Of a stretch of 64,000 bases of DNA, positions 17,172-27,551 are shown piece by piece. Numbering within the stretch: the stretch's first letter is position 1; each line of letters begins with the position of its first letter. The DNA is from Ralstonia pickettii (GTDB taxonomy: Bacteria > Pseudomonadota > Gammaproteobacteria > Burkholderiales > Burkholderiaceae): NCBI RefSeq assembly GCF_000607165.1, contig NZ_JFZG01000024.1, positions 963,360-1,027,359 on the forward strand. The letters run 5' to 3'. The position numbers and the translations under genes were made by a program. The notes below the pieces were generated by a model, which was given only the letters and a program-made list of their open reading frames with translations, ran no database searches and had not been told where the DNA came from.

Positions 17172-18569
17172 TCATTCGTCCATGAGCCGAACCCTGACCT
17201 TCTTGCCCTTCAGCGTGCCGGCGTTGAGCTTGCGCAGCGCATCGCGCGCGATGCCGCGCTCGACCGCGACGTAGGTCGAGAATTCGGTCACGTTGATCTT
17301 GCCGATCTGGTCGCCGCGAAAGCCGGCATCGCCCGTCAACGCGCCGAGCACATCGCCAGGGCGGATCTTCTCCTTGCGTCCGCCGAGAATCTGCAGCGTT
17401 TCCATTGGCGGCAGCAGCGGGGCGTCATTGCCGGTATCCAGCTCGTCGAGCTTGTGCCATTCGACCTCGCGCCCGAGGGCCTGCTCGATGTTGCCGACTC
17501 GCCCCATCTCGTCCATGCTCGCGAGGCTCAGCGCCCAGCCGTTCTCATCGGCACGGCCCGTGCGGCCAATGCGATGCACGTGCACTTCGGGGTCAGGCGT
17601 CACGTCAACGTTGATCACCGCTTCGAGCTGTGCGATGTCGAGCCCGCGCGCGGCAACGTCGGTCGCGACGAGCACCGAGCAACTGCGGTTCGCGAACTGG
17701 ATCAATACCTGATCGCGCTCGCGCTGCTCGAGTTCGCCATGCAACGCCAGCGCGTGGATGCCCTGCGCGCGCAACACGTCAAGCAGGTCGCGGCATTGCT
17801 GCTTCGTGTTGCAGAACGCGAGCGTGCTCACCGGCCGATAGTGCTTGAGCAGCAGCCCGACCGCATGCAACCGCTTGTTGTCGGGCACCTCGTAGAAGCG
17901 CTGGCGAATCTTGCTGTCGTCGTGGCGCTCTTCGAGCTTTACCTCTTTTGGATTGCGCAGAATGCGCTGGCTCAGCTTCGCAATACCTTCCGGGTAGGTT
18001 GCTGAGAACAGCAGCGTCTGCCGATCAGGCGGGCATTGGCGCACGACTGTCGCGATGTCATCGAAGAAGCCCATGTCGAGCATGCGGTCGGCTTCGTCCA
18101 GCACGAGCGTCTTCAATGCGCCGAGCGCGAGATTGCCGCGCTCCAGATGGTCCATGATGCGCCCCGGTGTGCCGACGATGACATGTGCGCCATGCTCGAG
18201 GCTCGCCGCCTGCGGACGCATCGGTGTGCCGCCGCAGAGCGTCAGTACCTTTACGTTTTCTTCGGCGCGTGCCAGACGGCGGACCTCCTGTGCCACCTGA
18301 TCGGCAAGCTCGCGCGTGGGGCAGAGCACCATCGCCTGCACGTCGAAGCTGCGCGCGTCGAGCCGTGCGAGCAGGGCCAGCGCAAACGCTGCAGTTTTGC
18401 CGCTGCCGGTCTTGGCCTGCGCGATCAGGTCGTGCCCCGCAAGCGCGATGGGCAGGCTTGCAGCCTGGATCGGCGTCATGTCGGTGTAGCCGAGCTGCGC
18501 AAGGTTCGCGAGCACGGCCGGGGCGAGCGCTAGGGTGGTGAAGGGCGTGGCGGTTGGTTCGATGGTCAT
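17172..18569 (-). CDS. dbpA: ATP-dependent RNA helicase DbpA
   Basis: A 465-residue DEAD-box helicase. In order: Q motif (GYTDMTPIQAASLP), motif I AKTGSGKTAAFAL, Ia PTRELADQVA, GGTPMRPQ, Ib GTPGRIMDHLE, II LDEADRMLD, III SATYP, IV TLAFCNTKQQCRDLLD, V ATDVAARGLDIAQL and VI HRIGRTGRADENG. The C-terminal DbpA RNA-binding domain follows (KEKIRPGDVLGALTGDAGFRGDQIGKI, then KKVRVRLMDE), which targets 23S rRNA helix 92 during large-subunit assembly. The ATG at 18569 gives the normal N-terminus; an earlier frame start at 18671 overlaps the next gene. Confidence 0.96.
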   Translation of the reverse strand: MTIEPTATPFTTLALAPAVLANLAQLGYTDMTPIQAASLPIALAGHDLIAQAKTGSGKTAAFALALLARLDARSFDVQAMVLCPTRELADQVAQEVRRLARAEENVKVLTLCGGTPMRPQAASLEHGAHVIVGTPGRIMDHLERGNLALGALKTLVLDEADRMLDMGFFDDIATVVRQCPPDRQTLLFSATYPEGIAKLSQRILRNPKEVKLEERHDDSKIRQRFYEVPDNKRLHAVGLLLKHYRPVSTLAFCNTKQQCRDLLDVLRAQGIHALALHGELEQRERDQVLIQFANRSCSVLVATDVAARGLDIAQLEAVINVDVTPDPEVHVHRIGRTGRADENGWALSLASMDEMGRVGNIEQALGREVEWHKLDELDTGNDAPLLPPMETLQILGGRKEKIRPGDVLGALTGDAGFRGDQIGKINVTEFSTYVAVERGIARDALRKLNAGTLKGKKVRVRLMDE

Positions 18570-18583
18570 GTCGTTGCGTTGGA

Positions 18584-18769
18584 TCACTTGAGCGGCTTGC
18601 CTTCGATTTGCTTGTAGATGACCCGGCCGTCTTTGGTTTCGACGCGTTTGAGATAGTTGCGCGCGCCGCATAGCGCACAGCGGAACAGCGGTCCTTGGCC
18701 CTCATCCTTGATGACGACGTCGGACAGCTCCCACTGCGTGCCGCAGCTCTGGTTGATGCAAGTGAACAC
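18584..18769 (-). CDS. Small zinc-ribbon protein of unknown function
   Basis: A 61-residue protein starting at a GTG at 18769 (FTCINQSCGTQWELSD). Two cysteine pairs, C-x4-C near the N-terminus and CALC at about residues 38-41, make a zinc-ribbon likely. The end is YLKRVETKDGRVIYKQIEGKPLK. It lies 14 bases upstream of dbpA on the same strand, so the two are probably co-transcribed. Its length and cysteine spacing point to a nucleic-acid or ribosome-associated ribbon, but no function is known to me. The frame is open upstream to 18847 without a convincing start. Confidence 0.65.
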   Translation of the reverse strand: MFTCINQSCGTQWELSDVVIKDEGQGPLFRCALCGARNYLKRVETKDGRVIYKQIEGKPLK

Positions 18770-19264
18770 GGTTTTCTCTAAATGGATTGTTCGTTGCGCC
18801 TCGATGACGAGGCAGGTGGACCGGGGCCGCGAGCGCGCCGATGTCAATCTGGATCATTACCTCAACCACAAATGGCTTTGCCAAGCCGTTCGTAGGAGAT
18901 TGCGCTGCCCTTTGGCTATGTTGGCCTGACAGATGGGAAAGTCATCTCGTCTCGCGACGCCCACGCCATGCGCCCAATGCATCCTGTTGGTGCAACAGAT
19001 TCGCGGCTACAACGTTGAGAGCGATGGAGATATGGGGCCGATCCTGCAGATCGTCACGTTTTCCCCGCCGGACTCTAACACACCCATTTAGGCCCGTAAG
19101 GCGCGGGCTAAGCCTCTGTGGCGACTGGCAGGAAACCGCAGATGTCATTTCTTTGACACGGCCTAGAGTCCACGCTCTTGTCCCGGTTTGAGGTGCGTCA
19201 AGTCCGGTCGGTAGCCGCTGGCATCTAATGGATCGCATATTGGCAATCGTTTGACGCCCCAACC
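18770..19264. other. Intergenic region upstream of phaC
   Basis: I see no convincing gene here. It should hold the divergent promoters of the zinc-ribbon/dbpA operon and of phaC. GTAAGGCGCGGGCTAAGCC near 19098 can form a weak hairpin. No repeat element or RNA gene was recognised. Confidence 0.4.
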
Positions 19265-21013
19265 ATGCGCACCGCCCCCGTGCCGTCTTCACCGACTGCA
19301 GACCAGATCGATCTGCCGTTTCACGCGGCTCTTGCCCGCACATCGAATTCGCTGTCGCTTGCATCAATGCAACTGGCGTTGCTCGATTGGGCGCTGCATC
19401 TGGCCGTCTCGCCGGGCAAGCGGCTGGATCTGTGCCGCCTGGCGCTGACGCAGGCCGAACAACTCGAGCGTTATATCCGAAACTGCTTGGCGTCCGGCCC
19501 GCAGGACGTGTGTCTTTGCGTCCAGCCGCCGGCCCATGATCGTCGTTTCTTGGCTGACGAGTGGCGCTTGTGGCCGTTCAACGTGCTGCACCAGTCTTTC
19601 CTGTTGACTGAACAATGGTGGGAGGCGGCCACGCGCGGCGTCTGGGGTGTCGCCAAGCATCATGAGGACGTCGTTGCCTTTGCTGCGCGTCAATGGCTCG
19701 ACATGATGTCGCCGGGCAACCAACTGGCAACCAACCCGATTGTCCTGCGTCGGACGTTCGAGCAGCACGGCACCAATCTCGTGCGCGGTGCGTTCAATGC
19801 GCTCGATGATCTCGAGCGTTCCATGAGCGGCGCGCCGGCGGCCGGTACGGAACGCTTCATAGCAGGCCGTGACGTTGCCATAACGCCCGGCAAGGTCGTG
19901 CTGCGCAACCGCCTGATCGAGTTGATCCAGTACACACCGACCACGAGCAAGGTCCAGGCCGAGCCCATCCTGATCGTGCCGGCATGGATCATGAAGTACT
20001 ACATCCTGGATCTGTCGCCGCAGAACTCGCTGATCCGCTATCTGGTAGAGCAGGGCCATACCGTGTTCTGCATCTCCTGGAAAAACCCCGACGAGGCTGA
20101 TCGCGACCTCGACATGGATGACTACCTCAAGCTCGGTGTCTTTGCCGCGCTCGATGCCGTCAATGCCATCGTGCCGGGCCGGCACGTACACGCCGCCGGC
20201 TACTGCCTCGGGGGCACGTTATTGGCCATTGCCGCGGCTGCCATGGCACGCGATGGCGATGCGCGGCTGGCGTCGATGACACTCTTTGCCGCGCAGACAG
20301 ACTTCTGTGAGCCGGGCGAACTCGGTCTGTTCATCGACGAGGCACAGGTCAGTCTGCTGGAAGCGCAGATGGAGCAGACCGGCTATCTGCGCGCCAGCCA
20401 GATGGCCGGAGCCTTCCAGATGCTGCGCTCGTACGACTTGCTGTGGTCCAGGTTGGTGGGGGAATACTTGCTGGGCGATCGCGCACCCATGAACGATCTG
20501 ATGGCCTGGAACGCCGATGCCACGCGCATGCCCGCGCGGATGCACAGCCAGTATCTGAGGCACCTGTTCCTGAACGACGACCTGAGCGAGGGCCGCTACC
20601 CCGTCAACGGCAAGCCGGTGGCACTCAACGACATCGACCTGCCCATCTTCGTGGTGGGCACGCTGACCGACCACGTGGCGCCATGGCGTTCGGTCTACAA
20701 ACTGCATCACTTGACCGAGGCGGAGCTGACGTTCGTGTTGACAAGCGGCGGTCATAACGCCGGCATTGTCAGCCCGCCGGCCAACTCGCATCGGCGGTTC
20801 CAGATGCAGACGCGCCACATCGGTGAGACATCGGCGGCGCCGGATGACTGGCTGGCATCGGCCCCCGCCACCGACGGTTCATGGTGGCCGGCATGGCATG
20901 CATGGCTGGTCGCGCATGCATCGGGCGCCACAGTGGTCAAACCGCCGAAGATGGGCGTACCCGGATTGCCGCCACTGGCTGATGCGCCCGGCACCTACGT
21001 GCTGGAGAAATAG
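19265..21013 (+). CDS. phaC: Poly(3-hydroxyalkanoate) synthase (class I-like)
   Basis: A 582-residue polymerase that joins hydroxyacyl-CoA units into PHA at the granule surface. The N-terminal half has PFNVLHQSFLLTEQWW and NPIVLRRTFEQHGTNLVRG. The catalytic part starts at PILIVPAWIMKYYILDLSPQNS. The lipase-like box is GYCLGG with nucleophile Cys314, followed by the aspartate in TLTDHVAPW and the histidine in SGGHNAGIV. It heads an eight-gene co-directional run; the next start codon follows its stop directly. It differs from a stand-alone phaCAB locus, because its neighbours are an ABC export system, a phasin and acyl-phosphate enzymes rather than phaA and phaB. Confidence 0.93.
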   Translation: MRTAPVPSSPTADQIDLPFHAALARTSNSLSLASMQLALLDWALHLAVSPGKRLDLCRLALTQAEQLERYIRNCLASGPQDVCLCVQPPAHDRRFLADEWRLWPFNVLHQSFLLTEQWWEAATRGVWGVAKHHEDVVAFAARQWLDMMSPGNQLATNPIVLRRTFEQHGTNLVRGAFNALDDLERSMSGAPAAGTERFIAGRDVAITPGKVVLRNRLIELIQYTPTTSKVQAEPILIVPAWIMKYYILDLSPQNSLIRYLVEQGHTVFCISWKNPDEADRDLDMDDYLKLGVFAALDAVNAIVPGRHVHAAGYCLGGTLLAIAAAAMARDGDARLASMTLFAAQTDFCEPGELGLFIDEAQVSLLEAQMEQTGYLRASQMAGAFQMLRSYDLLWSRLVGEYLLGDRAPMNDLMAWNADATRMPARMHSQYLRHLFLNDDLSEGRYPVNGKPVALNDIDLPIFVVGTLTDHVAPWRSVYKLHHLTEAELTFVLTSGGHNAGIVSPPANSHRRFQMQTRHIGETSAAPDDWLASAPATDGSWWPAWHAWLVAHASGATVVKPPKMGVPGLPPLADAPGTYVLEK

Positions 21014-22528
21014 ATGCGTGTTGAGAAACAACGCCGCGCATGCGGCAGGTACGCCGGCACGCGTATGTCCGCCATGGTGGCCTCCGCCACTGCGCTGGCC
21101 CTGTCAGCTTGCATCTCGATGGCGCCGCCTTACGAGGCACCCGCCCTGCCCGTGGCCCAGCACTATGACGCCGACGATGGCCGCGATGGCCTCTCAGCCT
21201 CCGCCACTGGCTGGCAGGCGTATTTTACGGACAAGCGCCTGCAGGCATTGATCGCTCAGGCGCTGGAGAACAACCGCGATCTGCGCACCGCCGTGCTGCG
21301 GGTGGAGGAGGCGCGTGCCGCGTTTGGCATCCAGCGGGCGGAGATATTTCCGCACCTCGACGCGCAGGCCGGCATCAGCCGCCTGAGCATTCCGGCGGAC
21401 CTGAGCCCATTCGGCATGCCGATGCGTGTCACTCAGTACCAGGTGGGCGCCGGTGTTTCCAGTTGGGAGATCGATTTCTGGGGGCGCGTACGCAACCTCA
21501 ACGACGCCGCACTGGAGAGCTATGTGGCTTCCGACGCCGCGCGCCGTGCGGTAGCGCTTGGGCTGATCGCGCAGGTGGCCGACAGCTACCTGGTATTGCG
21601 TGAACTGGACGAGCGCATTGCACTGGCGCAGCAGACCGTAGACAGCCGAACCGAGACCCTGCGCATCTTCTCGCGCCGTGTAGCGGTGGGGGCGACTTCA
21701 CGATTGAACCAAACGCAGGTCGAGACCCTGCTGACCCAGGCGCAGGCGCTGTTGACGCAATTGCAGCAGGCGCGCGACGCACAGGCGCATGGCTTGGCCT
21801 TGCTTGTCGGCAAGCCGATCGACCTGCCATCGGTTTCTGAGCCACTTGACGAGCACCGCATGCTGGCCGACTTGCGCGCAGGCCTGCCTTCCGACCTACT
21901 GACGCAGCGCCCGGACATTGTTGCCGCGGAGCACCGGCTGCGTGCCGCGCACGCCAGCATCGGCGCGGCACGGGCGGCGTTTTTCCCCCGCGTGGCCCTG
22001 ACAGGCGCTTACGGCACGATCAGCCCGGAACTGGGCAATCTGTTTGCACCCGGCACGCGCGCCTGGGTTTTTGCACCAAGCATCAGCCTCCCGCTGTTTG
22101 AAGGCGGCAAGCTGCGCAGCAACCTCGACCTGGCAGAAACCCGCCGAGACCTTGCCGTGGCTGCCTACGAGAAGACCGTGCAGAGCGCTTTCCGCGACGT
22201 GTCCGACGCGCTTTCCGCACGCAAGTGGGTAGCCGAACAGCTCGACATTGCGCAGGCCGCACTGGCAGCGCAGACCGAACGCGCACGGTTGTCGCAACTT
22301 CGCTTTGATGCCGGAGCATCGACGTTCCTGGAGGTTCTTGACGCCCAGCGCGACCTACTGGCCGCGCAGCAGCAACTGGTGCAGGTGCGCCGTGCGCTTC
22401 TCTCTAGCCGCGTTGGCCTGTATGCGGCACTGGGTGGCGGCACGCAGGCCGTCGAATCCGCATCCGATCCGCAACCCCATCTGAGCCCGACGCCATCACC
22501 GCGCGTATCGGGCAAACCTACACCATGA
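21014..22528 (+). CDS. Outer-membrane efflux factor lipoprotein (OprM/NodT family)
   Basis: A 504-residue TolC-type channel. The signal peptide ends in a lipobox (ALALSAC) with the lipidated cysteine at about residue 33. Two outer-membrane efflux domains follow, with typical SWEIDFWGRVRNLNDAALESY, SQVGATSRL-like RVAVGATSRLNQTQVE, LLTQRPDIVAAEHRLRAAHASIGAARAAFFPRV and SLPLFEGGKLRSNLDLA. The ATG at 21014 abuts the phaC stop and has GGAGAAATAG upstream. It overlaps the next gene by four bases. It forms the outer part of a three-part export machine with the adaptor and ABC proteins downstream. Confidence 0.93.
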   Translation: MRVEKQRRACGRYAGTRMSAMVASATALALSACISMAPPYEAPALPVAQHYDADDGRDGLSASATGWQAYFTDKRLQALIAQALENNRDLRTAVLRVEEARAAFGIQRAEIFPHLDAQAGISRLSIPADLSPFGMPMRVTQYQVGAGVSSWEIDFWGRVRNLNDAALESYVASDAARRAVALGLIAQVADSYLVLRELDERIALAQQTVDSRTETLRIFSRRVAVGATSRLNQTQVETLLTQAQALLTQLQQARDAQAHGLALLVGKPIDLPSVSEPLDEHRMLADLRAGLPSDLLTQRPDIVAAEHRLRAAHASIGAARAAFFPRVALTGAYGTISPELGNLFAPGTRAWVFAPSISLPLFEGGKLRSNLDLAETRRDLAVAAYEKTVQSAFRDVSDALSARKWVAEQLDIAQAALAAQTERARLSQLRFDAGASTFLEVLDAQRDLLAAQQQLVQVRRALLSSRVGLYAALGGGTQAVESASDPQPHLSPTPSPRVSGKPTP

Positions 22529-23598
22529 CCACGACTCCCCGACAACGATGGATTGCGCTGCTCGCTGCCGCCTTGGTGGTCGCCGGTGGGGCGTTCGCAT
22601 GGAAGTCCTTGCGGCAAGAGGGGCCCGGCAAGGGTTTTGTGAGCGGCAACGGCCGTATCGAGGCCACCGAAATCGACGTGGCCACCAAGCTTCCCGGCCG
22701 CGTGCAAGACATCCTGGTGGACGAGGGCGACTTCGTGAGGGGCGGCCAGCCGCTTGCGCACATGCAAGTGCAGACGCTGGAAGCGCAGCGCGACGAGGCC
22801 CAGGCGCGGCAGCAGCAATCCGTTTCTGCCGTGGCGAGTGCGCAGGCCCAGGTGGCTGTACGAGAGGCCGATCGGCAGGCTGCACTGGCGCAGATCGCCC
22901 TGCGTGAGAGCGACCTGGATGCCGCGCAGCGGCGGTTGGCGCGTTCCGAAACGCTGTCGAACGAAGGGGCATCGTCCATGCAGGAACTGGACGACGACCG
23001 CGCCCGTGTGCGCAGCGCCAAGGCCGCGCTGGTGGCGGCCCGCGCGCAAGCCGAGGCGGCGCAGGCCGCCGTCTTGGCCGCCCGTACGCAGGTGGCCGGT
23101 GCCGGTGCCACCGTCAAGGCGGCCGACGCAACCGTACTGCGCATCAAGGCCGATATCGATGACAGCGCCTTGACGGCCCCGCGCGACGCCCGCGTGCAAT
23201 ACCGCATCGCCCAGCCCGGTGAGGTTCTGGCCGGCGGCGGGCGCCTGCTCAATCTCGTGGATCTTTCCGACGTCTACATGACCTTCTTTGTGCCGGAGAC
23301 GGACGCAGGCCGCATCGCCATGGGCAGCGAGGTGCGTATCGTGCTCGACGCCGCGCCGCAATTCGTGATTCCGGCGCGCGTGTCCTTTGTGGCCAGCACC
23401 GCGCAATTCACCCCCAAGACGGTGGAGACGGCCAGCGAGCGCCAGAAGCTGATGTTTCGCGTCAAGGCGCAGATCGATCGCGATCTGCTGCGCAAACACC
23501 TGAAGCTCGTGAAGACCGGTCTGCCCGGCGTGGCGTGGCTCAGACTCGACGGGCAAGCCGAATGGCCGGCCAGCCTGGCGATCAAGGTTCCGCAGTGA
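22525..23598 (+). CDS. HlyD-family periplasmic adaptor (YbhG/YhiI-like)
   Basis: A 357-residue membrane-fusion protein. It has one N-terminal membrane anchor ([18 protein letters not shown]), then a biotinyl-lipoyl half motif with [35 protein letters not shown], a long coiled coil rich in Ala, Gln and Arg (about residues 85-190), and the second half [34 protein letters not shown]. It overlaps the outer-membrane factor gene by four bases (ATGA) and the ABC gene by GTGA, so all three are translationally coupled. It bridges the inner-membrane ABC transporter and the outer-membrane channel. Confidence 0.93.
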   Translation: MTTTPRQRWIALLAAALVVAGGAFAWKSLRQEGPGKGFVSGNGRIEATEIDVATKLPGRVQDILVDEGDFVRGGQPLAHMQVQTLEAQRDEAQARQQQSVSAVASAQAQVAVREADRQAALAQIALRESDLDAAQRRLARSETLSNEGASSMQELDDDRARVRSAKAALVAARAQAEAAQAAVLAARTQVAGAGATVKAADATVLRIKADIDDSALTAPRDARVQYRIAQPGEVLAGGGRLLNLVDLSDVYMTFFVPETDAGRIAMGSEVRIVLDAAPQFVIPARVSFVASTAQFTPKTVETASERQKLMFRVKAQIDRDLLRKHLKLVKTGLPGVAWLRLDGQAEWPASLAIKVPQ

Positions 23599-26378
23599 CC
23601 ACCTCTGTCGACCCATCTGCGTTACATGACGGGCGCCCCGTGGCGCCGGTGGCAAGCCTGGCCGGCGTGAGCCTGCGCTATCGCAAGACGCTGGCGCTGG
23701 ATGGCGTCACGCTCGATCTGCCCGCCGGCTGCATGGTCGGACTGATCGGTCCGGACGGCGTGGGCAAGTCCAGCCTGCTGTCATTGGTGGCCGGCGCGCG
23801 TGCCCTGCAGGACGGCGCAGTGCATGTGCTGGGCAGCGACATGGCCGACCGCCGTGCGCGCGCCGCGGTCGGTCCTCGCATTGCTTACATGCCGCAAGGG
23901 TTGGGACGCAACCTGTACCCCACGCTGTCGATCGAGGAGAACCTGCAGTTCTTCGGGCGGCTGTTCGGCCACGATGCAGCGGAGCGCCGACGCCGCATTG
24001 ATGCGCTCACGTCCAGCACCGGCCTGCGCGCGTTTCTCTCACGACCAGCCGGCAAGCTGTCGGGCGGCATGAAACAGAAGCTGGCCTTGTGCTGCGCGCT
24101 GATCCACGATCCCGATCTGCTGATTCTGGACGAGCCGACCACGGGCGTCGACCCGCTCTCGCGCAGGCAGTTCTGGGACTTGATTGCCAGTATTCGCGCC
24201 GCGCGCCCGGGCATGAGCGTGATCGTGGCCACCGCGTACATGGAAGAGGCCGAGCGCTTTGATTGGCTGATCGCCATGGATGCGGGGCAGGTGCTCGCCA
24301 CCGGCACACCGGCCGCCCTGCGCAGCCGCGCGGGTACCGATTCCCTTGAGGCCGCTTTCATTGCGCTGCTGCCGCTCACGCGCCGGCAGGGTCATCAGGC
24401 CGTGGTGGTGCCACCGCTGGTGGCCGGCGCAGAAGACGATGTGGCCGTGCAGGCAAACGGCCTGACCATGCGCTTTGGCGACTTTGTCGCAGTCGACCAC
24501 GTCGACTTCCGTATCCGTCGTGGAGAGATCTTCGGCTTTCTCGGCTCGAACGGCTGCGGCAAATCGACCACCATGAAGATGCTCACGGGCCTGCTGCCTG
24601 CCAGCGAGGGCCAAGCGTGGTTGTTTGGGCATCCTGTTGACCCGAAGGACATCGACACACGCCGGCGTGTGGGCTACATGTCGCAAGCGTTCTCGCTGTA
24701 TGGCGAGCTGACCGTACGTCAGAACCTTGTGCTGCACGCGCGCCTGTTCCAGGTGCCCAAACCCGAGGTGCAGTCGCGTGCGGCTGAGATGCTGACCCGC
24801 TTCGGACTGCAGGACGTGTCCGACAGCCTGCCCCAGAGCTTGCCGCTGGGCATGCGGCAGCGGCTGTCGCTGGCCGTGGCGATGGTGCACAAGCCTGAGC
24901 TGCTGATCCTGGACGAACCGACCTCCGGCGTGGACCCGGTCGCGCGCGATATGTTCTGGCGCCTGATGATCGACCTCGCCCGGCGGGATCGCGTGACCAT
25001 CTTCATCTCCACGCACTTCATGAACGAGGCCGAGCGATGCGACCGCATCTCGCTCATGCATGCCGGCCGTGTGCTGGTGAGCGATGCGCCCGCGGCGCTG
25101 GTGCGTGCCCGTGGCACGCAGACGCTCGAGCAGGCGTTCATTGGCTATCTACGGGAAGCTGCCGAAGCGTCTGCGGACACCGACGAGGTTGCCGCGCCGC
25201 TGCCGGTGCGCACGGCGGCAACCACTGCGCCTACCGGCATGCTCGCCCGCCGCGGCTTCAGTCTTGCGCGCGCATTGAGCTATTCGCAGCGCGAGGCGTT
25301 GGAGCTGCGCCGCGACCGCGTGCGCGCCACGCTGGCCCTGCTGGGCACGGCCATCCTCATGTTCATCATCGGATACGGCATCAGCCTGGATGTGGAGAAC
25401 CTGACCTACGCCGTGCTGGACCGCGACCAGACCGTGCTCTCGCACGACTACACGCTCAACCTGGCGGGCTCGCGTTATTTCATCGAAAAACCCCCAATTC
25501 GCGACTACGCTGAGTTGGACCGCCGCATGCGCAACGGCGAGTTGTCGCTGGCGATTGAAATCCCGCCTGGCTTTGCACGCGACTTGGAACGCGGCGCGGC
25601 CGTGCAGATCGGTGCCTGGGTGGACGGTGCCATGCCCACCCGCGCGGAAACCGTGCGCGGTTACGTACAGGCCATCCACCAACTCTGGCTGGCCGATACG
25701 GTCGTGCACCGGCTGGGGGTGCGTCTGGCGGCGCCCAGCAGCGTTGAGACGCGCTATCGCTACAACCCCGACGTGAAAAGCCTGCCTGCCATGGTGCCTG
25801 CCGTGATTCCGATGCTGCTGATGATGATTCCCGCCATGCTGGCGGCGCTGTCGGTGGTGCGTGAAAAGGAGCTGGGCTCCATCATCAATTTCTACGTGAC
25901 ACCGGTCACACGCGCGGAATTTGTGCTCGGCAAGCAGGCGCCGTATATCGTACTGGCCATGCTGAACTTCCTGTTGCTGGCGGTGCTGGCGGTGACGGTG
26001 TTCGGGGTCCCGATTAAAGGCAGCTTTGCGACGCTAGCGCTGGGGGCGCTGATCTTCGTGACGTGTTCGACGGGTTTCGGGCTGTTTGCGTCCACCTTCA
26101 CGCAAAGCCAGATCGCGGCCATGTTCGTCACCATGATCGGCACAATCATTCCGTGCGTGCAATTTTCCGGATTGCTCAATCCGGTGTCGTCGCTGGAAGG
26201 GGCGGGGGCCTTGATCGGGCGCGTGTATCCGGCCACGCATTTCCTGACCATCAGCCGGGGCGTGTTCAGCAAGGCGCTGGATATGGGTGCGTTGGGCAGC
26301 GCATTCTGGCCGCTCCTGGCGGCGGTGCCGTTCATCCTGGGCGCCACCTTGCTGATGCTGCGCAAGCAGGATCGATAG
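23595..26378 (+). CDS. ABC transporter: two ATPase domains fused to an ABC-2 permease (RbbA/YhiH-like)
   Basis: A 927-residue fusion. ATPase 1 has Walker [10 protein letters not shown] at residue 52, signature KLSGGMKQK and Walker [13 protein letters not shown]. ATPase 2 has Walker [10 protein letters not shown] at residue 317, a signature variant [12 protein letters not shown] and Walker [13 protein letters not shown]. The last ~370 residues are an ABC-2 permease with one early membrane segment ([19 protein letters not shown]), a large external domain and several C-terminal segments. The start is the GTG at 23595 overlapping the adaptor stop; upstream in-frame codons belong to the adaptor gene. 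Export is powered here. The substrate is unknown. Confidence 0.92.
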   Translation: MTTSVDPSALHDGRPVAPVASLAGVSLRYRKTLALDGVTLDLPAGCMVGLIGPDGVGKSSLLSLVAGARALQDGAVHVLGSDMADRRARAAVGPRIAYMPQGLGRNLYPTLSIEENLQFFGRLFGHDAAERRRRIDALTSSTGLRAFLSRPAGKLSGGMKQKLALCCALIHDPDLLILDEPTTGVDPLSRRQFWDLIASIRAARPGMSVIVATAYMEEAERFDWLIAMDAGQVLATGTPAALRSRAGTDSLEAAFIALLPLTRRQGHQAVVVPPLVAGAEDDVAVQANGLTMRFGDFVAVDHVDFRIRRGEIFGFLGSNGCGKSTTMKMLTGLLPASEGQAWLFGHPVDPKDIDTRRRVGYMSQAFSLYGELTVRQNLVLHARLFQVPKPEVQSRAAEMLTRFGLQDVSDSLPQSLPLGMRQRLSLAVAMVHKPELLILDEPTSGVDPVARDMFWRLMIDLARRDRVTIFISTHFMNEAERCDRISLMHAGRVLVSDAPAALVRARGTQTLEQAFIGYLREAAEASADTDEVAAPLPVRTAATTAPTGMLARRGFSLARALSYSQREALELRRDRVRATLALLGTAILMFIIGYGISLDVENLTYAVLDRDQTVLSHDYTLNLAGSRYFIEKPPIRDYAELDRRMRNGELSLAIEIPPGFARDLERGAAVQIGAWVDGAMPTRAETVRGYVQAIHQLWLADTVVHRLGVRLAAPSSVETRYRYNPDVKSLPAMVPAVIPMLLMMIPAMLAALSVVREKELGSIINFYVTPVTRAEFVLGKQAPYIVLAMLNFLLLAVLAVTVFGVPIKGSFATLALGALIFVTCSTGFGLFASTFTQSQIAAMFVTMIGTIIPCVQFSGLLNPVSSLEGAGALIGRVYPATHFLTISRGVFSKALDMGALGSAFWPLLAAVPFILGATLLMLRKQDR

Positions 26379-26390
26379 GAGAGCCACATC

Positions 26391-27542
26391 ATGCCGAGCC
26401 TTCCGATCGATCGCCGCACCGCTCGCCTGAACAACATCTTCCGTCTTGGCATCAAGGAATTGCGAAGCCTGGTGCGCGACCCGATGATGCTGGTGCTGAT
26501 CGTCTATACCTTCACAGTGTCGATCTACGTGGCGGCTACTGCCATGCCGGCAAGCCTGCACAATGCCTCGATCGCCATCGTCGATGAAGACAGCTCACCG
26601 CTGTCGGCGCGCATTGTCTCGAGCTTCTATCCACCGCATTTCCGAACGCCGGCGCTGATTCCGCTCACGGAGGTGGACCCAGGCATGGACAGCGGCCGTT
26701 ACACGTTTGTGCTCGACATCCCGCCCAACTTCCAGCGCGATGTGCTGGCGGGCCGCGCACCGTCCATTCAGCTCAACATCGACGCCACGCGCATGAGCCA
26801 GGCCTTTACCGGCAACGGCTACATCCAGCAGATCGTCTCGGGCGAGGTGAATACCTTCCTGCAGCGCCACCGCGCCGCGCCCGCCACGCCGGTCGACCTG
26901 GTGCTGCGCACCCGCTTCAACCCGAACCTGGAGCAGACGTGGTTCGGCTCGTTGATGGAGATCATCAACAACGTGACCATGCTCTCGATCATCCTGACCG
27001 GAGCCGCGCTCATCCGCGAACGCGAGCACGGCACGATCGAGCACCTGCTGGTGATGCCTGTCACGCCATTCGAGATCATGGTGTCCAAGGTCTGGTCGAT
27101 GGGGCTGGTGGTGGTGCTGGCCGCGCTCGTTGCACTGGTGTGCGTGGTGCAGGGCGCGCTGCATGTACCGATCGAGGGCTCGATCCTGCTGTTCATGCTG
27201 GTGGCTACGCTGCATCTGTTTGCCACGACGTCCATGGGGATTTTTCTTGCGACGGTGGCGCGGTCCATGCCGCAGTTCGGCATGCTATTGGTTCTGGTGC
27301 TGCTGCCGCTGCAGTTGCTCTCGGGCGGTACCACCCCGCGAGAGAGCATGCCCAGCGTGGTGCAGGACATTATGTTCGCCGCGCCGACCACGCATTTTGT
27401 GTCGGCGTCGCAAGCCATTCTCTATCGGGGTGCGGGGCTCGAGGTCGTGTGGCCGCAGTGTCTGGCCATCTGCGTAATCGGCACCGTGCTGTTTCTCGCA
27501 TCATTGACGCGCTTTCGCCAAACCATCAGCCAGATGGTTTAA
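26391..27542 (+). CDS. ABC-2 type permease (YhhJ/YbhR-like)
   Basis: A 383-residue membrane protein with one N-terminal segment near PMMLVLIVYTFTVSIYVAA, a periplasmic domain (SIAIVDEDSSPLSARIVSSFYPPHF, LDIPPNFQRDVLAGR) and five C-terminal segments beginning VTMLSIILTGAALIREREHGTIEHLLVMPV, the ABC-2 permease hallmark. AGGAG precedes the ATG, 12 bases after the ABC fusion gene. With the permease half of the fusion it probably forms the heterodimeric membrane channel. PHA- and phasin-related genes flank the transporter, which is the odd point of this operon. Confidence 0.92.
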   Translation: MPSLPIDRRTARLNNIFRLGIKELRSLVRDPMMLVLIVYTFTVSIYVAATAMPASLHNASIAIVDEDSSPLSARIVSSFYPPHFRTPALIPLTEVDPGMDSGRYTFVLDIPPNFQRDVLAGRAPSIQLNIDATRMSQAFTGNGYIQQIVSGEVNTFLQRHRAAPATPVDLVLRTRFNPNLEQTWFGSLMEIINNVTMLSIILTGAALIREREHGTIEHLLVMPVTPFEIMVSKVWSMGLVVVLAALVALVCVVQGALHVPIEGSILLFMLVATLHLFATTSMGIFLATVARSMPQFGMLLVLVLLPLQLLSGGTTPRESMPSVVQDIMFAAPTTHFVSASQAILYRGAGLEVVWPQCLAICVIGTVLFLASLTRFRQTISQMV

Positions 27543-27551
27543 GGAGCCAAC

